A stretch of 64,000 nucleotides of DNA, from positions 1,008,001-1,072,000 of the forward strand of contig NC_061781.1 in NCBI RefSeq assembly GCF_022458985.1. The letters run 5' to 3'. The notes beneath the pieces are model-generated. The model was not told where the DNA came from. It did not search any database and saw only the letters and a list, made by a program, of their open reading frames with translations. Shown piece by piece: positions 33,437-45,400 of the stretch (its first letter is position 1; each line of letters opens with the position of its first letter). A program made the position numbers and the translations under genes. This stretch comes from Mugil cephalus (lineage: Eukaryota > Chordata > Actinopteri > Mugiliformes > Mugilidae).

Positions 33437-36400
33437 GTATTTGTTGTTCTTTTTTCTTCTGTTCTTACAGTTTCTTAAAACATTAAAGGTGTTTCCCCAG
33501 CCAGCACTTGAGATCTTAACTCAGTCTGTGTGTCTGTAAATAACCAGCGCCATCATGTGGTCAGTAGAATATTGTAACAACTGCTGTCTCTAATGTAGGG
33601 GTGCCCAAATTGTTCCCAGTGGAGGGCCAAAATTTAATCCTGGGGAAGAGGTGTGGGCCAAAATGTTAACTTTGCAGCACATTAAGTTAAATATGGGCAT
33701 ATATAGCATGCATGTGCAAGATGCTGGTCTTCTTCACCTCACAGGATTTGAGCTGTCAGAAGCTCAACAGCGCCACCCTACCATCAATCACAATGGTATT
33801 CTTTGGTCAGCAGTAGAAGTGCACCAATAAATAGTATTTAATGAGAGCAAACGCAGCGAGCGCGTATTCTGAGCACTGATGGTGGGAAAAAATGATACAG
33901 TGGGCAAGGTGCAGGCCAAATATATTTGGTTTTGGCTCACAGGCCACAAATTGGACAGCCAAGCTCAATTGGATTTCTACCCACCTCTGGATCAGAACTA
34001 TCAACAGCTGTTTGTTCACTTGGGGAGATGATCCATATTGTGGAACAAGCTGTCTTTTACACGTTAAGTTCTTTTCAGTTTACTGTTGTCTCCTCCCTGC
34101 AGGACAGCGATCTGAAGCAGTACTGGATGCCAGACAGCCAGTGTAAGGAGTGTTACGACTGTAACGAGAAGTTCACCACCTTCCGTCGCAGACACCATTG
34201 CAGACTGTGCGGCCAGATCTTCTGCAGTCGCTGCTGCAACCAGGAAATCCCTGGAAAGTTCATGGGCTATACCGGTAAGTGACATACTTTACATTATCAG
34301 TTATTAATCAGAACGGATTTGGAGGATTTTATTTATTAATTATTATTATCATTTATTTGTTTTGAAATATATTGCCATTTTCCTTTAATTATTTGCATTC
34401 ATTATACAATGCTTATATTGTGCATAAAGTACACACAGCATAATATACATTAACATACACAAAACACATAACTAATCCTACTGCATGCAAAATCTTTTGT
34501 ATGGTGGAAGTAGAAGGTAAAAACATTTAACTCACCAAATTGGCAGAAGCATTCTTGGAACAACCATCTAAAAATCAGCCATAATTGTGTTTGAATGTTT
34601 GTTAAGTTTTTCCTACAATTAGTTTCCAAAATAAGAACAACTTTAACTGAACCGTCACAGGTACACATAAGACCACAGAATAACCCTTCTGCATACATGC
34701 AAAAACTGTCATTCAAAAGTTACGTGACACAGCTCATTCTTCTCACCTTCTTGGATTTCCTTTCACTTCGTTTAGGAGATCTGCGAGCTTGTACGTACTG
34801 CCGTAAATTAGCACTAAGCTACGCTCACTCCGCTGAATCAGGATCCATCAGCGAGGACATCAGCTCCTTGACTGACTCTCCCTGCTCGGTGTCTGTGCTG
34901 GAGCCCAGTGAGCCGAGGACACCGGTGGGTGGACGCAAGGCCAGCAGGAACATCTTCCTGGAGGAAGACCTCACCTGGCAAAGGTAAACATGCTTGCACA
35001 CGATTTGGGCTAAATCAAATCGGGGAAATTTTAGCTTTCATACCCAGATAGAATCAATTTTTGTAAAGCTTTGATTTTTTGATTTTGCCGAAATACAAGT
35101 GGAGCAAAGTCTCCCTGCATGGCTCCTCCACCCATCATGTTTACTACCCACATACCTGTTAGTTTCATGTGGCGTTACAAGTTTCTGATTCTGCTTGTGA
35201 TAAAAACACTCTTCACGCGCTTCCTCTGTCTTGATTTTCTTCTGTTTAAACATTTGTATGAACTGTCATCTGTGCATGAAACTAAATCACATAATGTAGA
35301 ATATGTTATATCCATTTCTCATGGTCCTTACTATGAGCCTGCACTGTTAAATTTCTTTCATCTCTAATTAAGAACTTAAATCTATATAAAAAGCTAATAA
35401 TCATCCTTTTAAGTTAATCTTTAAATTTGTGATTTCATTAACCGTGCACTGAACAGATCAAACAAATTCTTAAATGACATCTCCATTTAAAGTAACAATG
35501 CATGCTTTAATACCGGTCTGCTTGTTTTGCTGCTGTTGTTTTGAATCAGTGTCCTTGCTGCTTGTTTTCTCTATCAACTTTCCTCAAAGAAAATCTGTTT
35601 CCTCTCTCTCTCCTGGCATAGAAAAACTCCTATTGGAATGAGAAAGAAGTGAGTCTTGCTGTTTGTTTTATTCATGTTTTTCTTCCACATCTGTCTCAGC
35701 AGTGTGAATAAATGCTAATGCTTTCTAGCTCTGTAAATAAATGATCTTCTGCATTCTCACGTTCACTGATCATAAATCTGACTGGAAAACATAACAGCCG
35801 TGAAAACATAACCGCTGATAGGATATAAATCAAAACTTTGTCTTGGTTAGTATGGTTCACCAGGAGCCTCAGAGCAGTGGCCTCAATTCAAGACTGACGA
35901 CGCTGCAAGAGGACATTGGGAAATCACCGGCAAGGAAGAGGTGAGTCACGCAACGTACAATGGGATTTATTTTCTCTTTATTACAAGAAGTGTCCACAGT
36001 CTGATTTGAGTTAATTCCTTTGAGCCGTAGAACTTCATTGTTATCCATGAAAACAACAAGACATCTGGATCTATGTTGCGTAAAAACCTCCCTCTTTCAT
36101 AGGTGTCATTTTGAGTTGTTGTGTGTGTCATTGTGTCCTTAGAGTAGATGCAAGTGTCTTCATGTACTTTAGAGTAGTTGTAGGTGTCACGGTCTCCTTC
36201 AGAGTAGTCATAGGTGTCTTGGTGTCCTTTAGAGTAGTCACAAGTGTCTTTGTGTCCTATAGAATAGATGCAGGTGCCCTGGTGTCCTTAGAGTAGTCAT
36301 AGGTTTATTGGTGTCCTTAGAGTAGTCATAGGTTTATTGCTGTCCTTTAGAGTAGTCATAGGTGTTATCGTGTCTTTTAGAGTAGTCGTAGGTGTCAGTG

Positions 36401-39400
36401 TCATGGTGTCCTTTAGAGTAGTCCTAGGTCAGGGGTCGGCAACCTTCAACACTCAAAGAGTCATTTGGACCCGTTTCCCACGGAAAAGAAAACACTGGGA
36501 ACCACAAAACCCCTTTGACATCTAAAATGAAGATAACACTGCATATATCGTTTTTACCTCTATGCTAGGCCTATGTATAAAAAAACTGTAGTATGTTACA
36601 TTTATGAAATGAAAGAAATGCTACAGAGAAAACAAAATTTTATTTATGCATACGAATACATTTTGAACCCCGAACAAAAAGTAGGTTGAACGTAACACTG
36701 CATATATTGTTTTTTTACCTCTATGCTATGTATAAAAAAACTATAGTGTGTTGCATTTATGAAATGAAAGAACTGCTACAGAAAAAAATAAATTTTATGC
36801 ATACATAATAGGGATTTATCCATGGTTGGCCTTCCCTCCGGTCAAAAAGTTAATTAAATAGCGGTCTGGGTCTGCCGGCGCGTGTGTGTCGCACATCGAA
36901 AGTTGTGATGTATTTTGAGCGACAAAAAATTAAACACATTTTATTTTAATGTTACAAGATCACCATCAATTAAAATTTAGGATTATATTTAAAAAACTAA
37001 ACAAACTCAAATAAAATACATTTGAATTAAATACTTGATAGCAAGGAGTGTATGTGCTGCAATGCACTGTGGGAGTTCATTGTTTTTGGTTGATGTTACA
37101 ACCATGAGTGTAGTGTGGCATTCATTGTCATTCAGTTTTGTGTAGCTTTCACTCGTTCACTATTGATTGAATAGTTGCTGAGGCAGTTAGCTTGAAAATG
37201 TGAACGACTTTGATCAGCGTCCTCGTTCCCCACTGCTCACCACAGAGAGCAGAGGGACCAAAGAGCCGCAGGTCCTAGGCACTGTCCTAGGTAAAAGACT
37301 GAGAGAAAGACTTTAAAACGACTAGATAGCTATTACAACCTGGATGTGCAACAACTTCTTCTCAATGTGATAAAACTCTAAATTACAACTTATTCACTAC
37401 AAAATTTACAATATATATTACACAAAATGTGAATTGCTGAAAATAAAACCTGCTCACACTGCACAACAGACAGTATAGAATCTATACTGTAGATGATTAC
37501 TTTCATGCCATTTGGCTGTGCCCACCATCTCAGAAACCTTGGATAAATGTCATCAATATTTTATCATTAGCTATAGGTCATGGTAAGGAATGTGTATCGT
37601 TATGATTTTATCGAGACCGATACTCCTTATCGATACCGGTATTTATCAATACTCTTATTGATACTACAACGTCATTTAGAGTAAACAATAAAGATATTAC
37701 AAGATGTTAAAAGATTCAGACGAGAAGCTGGTGGTGCTGGCATGGCGCTACACTCAGTAGTGTTTGGCAGATGGACTTTTGCCACTTCTAAGCAGTCAAA
37801 GACAGCATGCCTCCCTTGGACGAAACTTGTCTCAGACAAATGTTGCATTGAGATGAATCTTGGGCCCACACTTTGGATCGCTTAGACCAGGCATATTCTG
37901 TTAAAATTTAAAGAGGTCCAGTTACTATGATTTCCCCCCAGCAAAGGTCCCAACCTAATGTCACTCGAAATAGTGTACCCTGATGTAAATAAAATGATAC
38001 GATAATGTACATACATTTCCATATCATTTATTGTCAAATTTCAAGTGTTTTCAAAGTAATAGCCTATACTTTTTACATACCAATAAGTCTGAACTTATAG
38101 AGCTACAATCAATTTGATTGGCTTGGCCATTGATGATGCTCTTGACGTATTAACGACATTTATCTTTTTATTAACCATATAAAGCCTGAACGGATCGCTA
38201 GCGACCCATCAAAGCACGGTGATTTGAATTACCATAACTCACAGTTGTTTATGCTACTGACAATATTCAAATTGTGGCTGAACACTGGGAAGTTGTGCTT
38301 TTGTCTGGAAGACCTTTGTGACATCTCAAGGGTATAACTAACTTTTTTACCAGCAAATTCCTCCGAACAACTCTCTCTTGCTCGAGCTGACAGCAGCGGT
38401 GCGTCATCATTATCCTAATGGCAGGGTTTTTTTTTTCAGAAAGCGCAACTTCCCAGTGTTCAACCACACTTTGAATTCCATCGGGGAGTTATAGTAATTC
38501 AAATACCGCAAGCTTCTTTTTGTGCGCACACGGATGTTCAGGTCTTAAAGGGTTGATATCAAAATTTTAACAGGTCAGGGTAGAACTGTCATTGGTACCG
38601 TGCCCTGACTGAGTCTGCCATTTGGTAATGCCTGGTTTAGACCTTTCCGTGGACACGATCAGTGGACTAGGAGCTGCGTCATCACCTATTGACGGTGGTA
38701 GTGATATAGTGCCAATAAAAATACAAATTGTCTCAAGACGCTCTACAAAAACCAGCCTGGGGCAGATGTAGTTTATGGAGCTCCACAGCACTCCAGACCA
38801 TGAAGACTGGGCTGGTTGATGAGGCCACGGCAGCAGATGTAGCTTAGAACTCCACAGGTCAGATATTCAGCACTCCAGCCCAGAGACCCTCAGAAGAAGA
38901 TGGAGGGGAAGGGGAGGGGAGGGGAAGGGAGAGAGTGAGACACAGTGGTTAGTAATTAGTAAAAAAAAAAATATAAGATATTAGTGGACAGGACCCACAG
39001 AAGAGAGTAGAGGACATGTCCTCAGTGCATCGTCCCCCTGCTGCCTAGGCCTATAGCAGCATAACTAAGGGATGGTTAAGTCCAGACCTAACTATAAGCT
39101 TTGTCAGAAGGAAAGTCTTAAGCCTGACCTTAAACGTAGAGACTGTGTCTGCCTCCCAAACCCAAACTGGGAGCTGGTTTCACGGGAGAGGAGCCTGATA
39201 GCTGAAGGCTGTACCTCCCATTCTACTTTTAGAAACTCTAGGAACCACAAGTGGACCAGATCGTAATGATCTGTTGGGACAATATGGTACTATGAGGTCT
39301 TTCAGATATGATGGGGCTAGGCCTTCCAAGGCCTTGTATTTAAGGAGGAGGATTTTAAATTCAGCTCTAGATTTTATAGGGAGCAAGTGAAGAGAAGCTA

Positions 39401-42400
39401 AAACTGGGGTAATATGATCTCTTTTTCTAATTCCTGTCAGTGCTCCTGCTGCAGCGTTTTGAATCATTTGGAGGCTTTTTAAGGAGCTATTTGGACAGCC
39501 AGACAGTAATGAGTTACTATAATCCAGCCTGCAAGACACAAATGCATGAACTAGTTTTTCTGCATCAATCTGAGAGAGGATGTTCCTAATCTTGATGATA
39601 TTACGAAGGTGAAACAAAGCAGTCCTGGTCACTTGCTTTATGTGAGAATTAAAGGACATATCCTGGTTAAATATAACACCAAGGTTTTTCACTGTAGTAC
39701 TGGAGGCCAAGGTAATGCCATCCAACGAACCCAGGTGATTAGATAATGAATCTCATGTTTAGAGCCAAATACAATGACTTCTGTTTTGTTTGAGTTTAAA
39801 AGTAGATGGTAGTACATGCTTGGAGTTTAACCAGCTGATTAGTTTCATCTGGTTTCATGGATAAATATAGGTAACTTTAACCAGAGCCGTTTCTGTACTA
39901 TGATGAGCTCTAAAACCTGACTGAAACTCTTCTAACAAACCATTCCTGTTTAAATGATCAATCAACTGATTGACAACAACCCTTTCTAAAACTTTAGAGA
40001 TAAAAGGAAAGTTGGAAATTGGCCTATAGATGGCTAAAACATCTGGGTCAAGAGTGTTTTTTTAAGTAATGCTTTAATTACAGCAGTTTTAAAAGACTGG
40101 GGCACATATCCTGTTAATAAAGATAAGTCTGGGTTTTCTGTAGCGTTCACTATGGCAGTGGAGCTGAATCATTCTGCTGGAGAATGAGCTCCTATGACCC
40201 TCAAATGTTTGGTGTATTGGATGGGATGGATTGTTCATAATGGAGAGCAGTTTATCCAATGTCCTCCTGTCCCTCACTGAGACAAATGACTCCTACTCCC
40301 TACCGATCACATGTCCAGCCTTTCGGATCTATTTGTTGATCCTACTCATGTCTTTTTTGCTGGTACTACTTCCCCAACAAACCACAGCAAAGAACAGGGC
40401 ACTGGCAGCAACAGACTGGTAGAAAGACTCTAGTATTTCTCTGCACACATTGAAAGACCTGAGCTTCCTGAGAAAGTAGAGTCTACTCAGGCCCTTCTTG
40501 TACACAGCATCACTGTTGTCCCTCTAGTCCAGTCTGTTGTTCATGTGGACTCCCAGGTACTTGTAACGATCCACTACTTCCACCTCCAGGCCCTGGATGG
40601 TAATTGACTCCACTGATGTCCTCTTCCTCTTGAAGTCAGTGACTAGCTTTTCAGTCTTGTCCACGTTCAGGAGAAGTTGGTTTGCCCAGGAACACTCCAC
40701 AAAATCCGCGATCAGTGTCCTGTACTCCACCTCCTGTCCATCTCTGATACACCCTACCACTGCACAGTCATCAGAGAACTTCTGCGGGTGGCAGGACCCA
40801 GAGCTGTATCGGAAATCAGAGGTGTAAAGAGTGAACAGGAAAGCAGACAGAACAGCTCCCTGTCGTGCCCCTACATTACTGATAATGGTATCTGACAGGG
40901 AGTCCCCCAGCCGCACAAACTGAGGCCTGACAGACAGTCAGCAATCCAGGAGACAGCCTCCCCCTCTATATGTCTGACCTAAACTGGAAAGACAAAATTC
41001 TCAAATACAGTACAAAATATCTCAGTGGCACCTTCTATTATCCTGCCACATCTCAACAGAAAAAGCATTTTATTTATTTATCATTACTTTTTTGGTCATT
41101 TCTTGTCATTTGCAAACATACTTCACCCACATAAACACATAACCATCCATGTTGTTCAATGTCCTGCATCATCTGTTTTTTCCCTGTCCTGTAAGTGTTT
41201 TTTGTTTTGTGAATTAAAAAAATAATAAATGAAAAGGAGTAGAGTAAGAGAGAGTTGTCGTAGGTGTCTTGTCCTTCAGAGTCTGTTGTGAAATCCATTC
41301 ATTCTTCTGTGAAATAGAACAATAAACAAACCAAAATGGAGAAGGTTGAGTGAACGATCCGCCTGTCTCTCAGGTCTGCCAGTGTGACCAACCTGTCTTT
41401 GGATCGCTCGGGATCCTCCATGGTACCTTCCTATGACAGCTCCGTCAGCCCACCCACCAACCGAGCCGTTTCAGTGACCAAGAGTGGCAGCAAACTGGAC
41501 CACAGTGAGGAGGAGAGGAAGATCCTGCTGGTGCTGATTTTCATGTCCTGGTACTCCAGTATGTTGTCTTGCTGTAATCAAATCTGACTACTCTGATCTT
41601 TTTGTTTGAAGGATTCCTCTCAGTTGAAGGACCTGTGGAAGAAAATCTGCCATAACAACACAGGGATGGAGTTCCAGGACCACAGGTACTGGCTAAGGAC
41701 GTACCCAAACTGCATTGTCGGAAAAGAGCTTGTCAACTGGCTGCTTAGGAATGGCACCATCTCCACCAGGTATCGTCATCCCACTGGATTAAGCAAGTCC
41801 TGTAACTAGAAACTAATCAAACAAAAATATTATACTTTGGTCCTCAGTTTCAATTTGTTTTTGTGTGACGGCATGGGCAGACGAGCTTCCTGAGGAGCTC
41901 AGCAAAAGAGTTGTTGCTCATCAGATTGAAGAATAAATGGCTTGGAATAGATTTAAGACGATTGATACCCTTCATAGCAGTGGTCCACCAGCAATGATCC
42001 CTCCATAAGAAAAATACAAATATTTACAGTTTATTTGCATTTCTATTTTCTGTGGTCCTTATGTCCCAAAGTATTACACAATCTCTGCTTTTGTGAGTAA
42101 ATGAACTAGAACTAGAACCTGATCTAAATTGATTAACTCTTGATTTGAGTTCTACATTTTAAATTCAGTTTAGAAGCTGAGAGCTGCTTCCATCTTGCAT
42201 TTTTATGTTCTTGTGTTGCAGAGCTCAGGCTATCGCTATAGGCCAGGCGCTGGTGGACGGTCGCTGGCTCGACTGTCTCACCCACAACGACCAGCTGTTC
42301 AGGGACGAGTACGCCCTCTACCGCCCCTTGCAGGTGAGTTCAACCCCAAGCCCAGTGACACAAACAAGTGTAGGCAGGACACAGCTCCAATCGACTCGTC

Positions 42401-45400
42401 ACATGCTGATATTGATCAGTTCAGTGGTGGGATCTCTGGGTCAACGGCTGATTCCACTAAGTGAGGTGAAATGTGCTGACGTCTCTCTGTCTGGTCTGTA
42501 GAGTACAGAGTTCTCAGAAACGCCGTCTCCAGACAGCGATAGCGTCAACTCCCTGGAGGGACACTCAGAGCCGTCCTGGTTCAAGGACATCAAGTTTGAT
42601 GACAGCGACATGGAGCAGCTGGCGGATGAGACTGACTACACCATGCCCAGTCTGTATCTTTAATTGAACTTTCACATATGTTGAGTTCTAGTTTTAGTTC
42701 TGTACATTTAAATCCACCTTTCTTCGTCTCTTTGTGTCCAGATTCTGCCAGCCCCAGCAAGAGGACATCTGTTAGTAGCTTCCAGTCGGTGGTGGACAGT
42801 GACTCGGCCGCCTCCATCAACCTCAACATGGAGCAAAACAATGTGAACTTCCACATCAAGAAGCAGTCCAAATATCCACACATGCCTCCTGCCACTGACC
42901 AGAGAGGTAAAAAAAGATACGTCCCACATATGTGTCTCAACGGCTTCTACTTCATTCAGTTCGGCAACTAATATACATAACTTTGTTGAGTAGTTCACAC
43001 CTGAAGGACAAAGGACACCCTCTAACGTCCACATTTTATCCACTTATCAGACACTCAGTTTCATCCACATTCAGAACTTGAGTCTAGAATTTCTGGACAT
43101 TAATTGTCTGTTAATCCAGTAATCTGGTTGTTGCAGACTCTATTCATGTGAGTTTCAAGTTTTTCAAGTCACCACTGATGGATGTTCCTGAGAAAAACAA
43201 GAAACCCAACAAGTTAAATTTACCTTTGTTCTAGATAAATTCTTCCACATGCGCATTTTTTCTAATCCACCTTAAACTAAACATGAAAAAGTGAGATCTC
43301 CCTTTGCCTGTGAAGGTTATTCATGTCATGGTATTCCCAAAAAAAAAAAGACAAAACAAAGAAAAAAGAGTTTCTTGAATCCATTTAATTCAAGTCTGCA
43401 GTTCTAAAAGACTTATGGGGAGTTCAATAAGAATAGTTTAATTAAGAGTTTAATAAGAACATCTGTGTTGTCCACCTGAAACTTGCTTGATAAAAAACGA
43501 TTGGGCAAAGCATTTATCCTGTAAATCTTGTCATCTTTGTTTCTGGGTCTTTACTTCCTGTCTCATCTCTTGTAGCAGAGTTTTTCGTGTCTGAGGATGG
43601 AGGGCAGAACATTGTCATCAGCGATGCCTTCATCAAGGGTAGGAGTTCTGCACCTTTTGGGTGAATCAACCCACAACACAGGCTTGTTAAAGGCGAACCT
43701 GCTCTTTCTTCCCCCACTGCAGAGTCGCTGTTCAATCGTCGTGTGGAGGAAAAAGCCAAAGAGATGCTGTTCACTCCGCTGGGTTGGCACCACAGCTCTC
43801 TAGATCAGCTCCGAGAGGAGAATGGAGAGAAGAAAGCCATGGAGAGGCTGCTGTGAGTGGTCATAATATCATGTTTAATACTGTTAAAATAATCCTTAAA
43901 ATTAAGACAACTTTCACTACAGTGACTTGAAAGTGATATATGAAATAACGGATAAGGACTGGGGCCGTCAAACATTTGTACAGGAAGGTTTAAAAAAACA
44001 CCTAATAAAAAAATATTCCTTCTTATATTCATAAAGAACGGCATTTCTGCGTACTGTTAACATACTTTTAGATGTAGTTATTTAATATCTATAGAAAAAC
44101 ACGTATATTTAAATGGTGTTTGAATGTTAATAAAGGGGAATGAAATCTAGCGTTAATGAAAAATTAAGTTTGACAGTCCCGGGACGTCCAAATTTACTGT
44201 TCATGCCTGTGTGGAAACACATACGCAGGACTAGGTCTCGTCATTACTTAAAATATTATGATATAGTGGGACATGACACTGACACAAACGTGATATAAAT
44301 GTCATTAAATTCATGGGCTAACAATTTCTAAAACATACATAATTTGAAGTCTTATTGAGGATTCATTTCAGAACAACTATCAATGCCTCAACATGGCAAG
44401 TGTTTAATGTGTCCTCCAACCATCTTCCTCTCTGTGCAGCTCAGCCAACCACAGCCACATGATGGCACTGCTGCAGCAGCTGCTCTACAGCGAGTCTCTG
44501 TCTCTGTCCTGGCGGGACATCATCGTCCCTGTGGTCCGACAGGTTGTCCAGACTGTACGACCCAACGTCCGCAACTGTGACGACGACATGGACATCCGAC
44601 AGCTGGTCCACATCAAGAAGGTCATACGCTGCCTTAGCTGGACTGTAGACATATCTCATAGTTTGGACATTTGATCAGATGATGAGACGTTATAACTGTG
44701 TTTGGATGTTTGTGGTTCAGATTCCTGGAGGCAGGAAGTTTGACTCAATGATGGTGAACGGGTTCATTTGCACAAAGAACATTGCCCACAAGAAGGTTGG
44801 GTCACCACACAAAACACATCCTAAAAACACATTAACACATAGATGTTGTAGTTCTTGACATAGTAAACCAATGAAATCACAAAACATTTTGGTTGTGCTT
44901 GGTTGTGTCAGTAATTATTGTTTGGATCCTTCTACAACCAGATGAACCCATACATCAAGAACCCAAAGATTCTGCTGCTGAAGTGCTCCATAGAGTACCT
45001 GTACAGGGAGGAGACCAAGTTCACCTGCATTGACCCCATTGTGCTTCAGGTCAGGAAATCACTCTGACAGACCGATGGAACTGAGTGGTTTGTTGTAGTT
45101 CACTAATGTTTCTTGGCCCGTACCTTTAGGAACGAGAATTTTTGAAGAACTACGTTCAGCGCATTGTGGATGTCCGTCCAAACCTGGTACTGGTGGAGAA
45201 GACTGTATCTCGCATTGCTCAGGACATGCTGCTGGAGCATGGCATCACGCTGGTCATCAACGTCAAACCGGTTGGTGGAGAAAATCTGAGTAGCTGGAGA
45301 TAAATATCTGAACACTTCCTGAATCAAAATTTAATCAGGACAGAATTGTTGCCACTTATTTTTATAAACAGCTTGAAGCCAGACCAACTTCAACTGCTAC

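Larger units (their letters stand above)
35851..42906 (+). other. pikfyve: pikfyve exons 7-12: linker and DEP domain
   Basis: Exons 35851-35940, 41374-41530, 41612-41769, 42222-42333, 42502-42649 and 42742-42906. The DEP domain is in exons 9-10 ([45 protein letters not shown]). Exon 11 has an unusual donor, CCA/GTCTGT, chosen because only it keeps the frame into NSASPSKR. Intron 7 (about 5.4 kb) holds a minisatellite, a hAT element, a piggyBac-like MITE and LINE relics. Confidence 0.93.
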
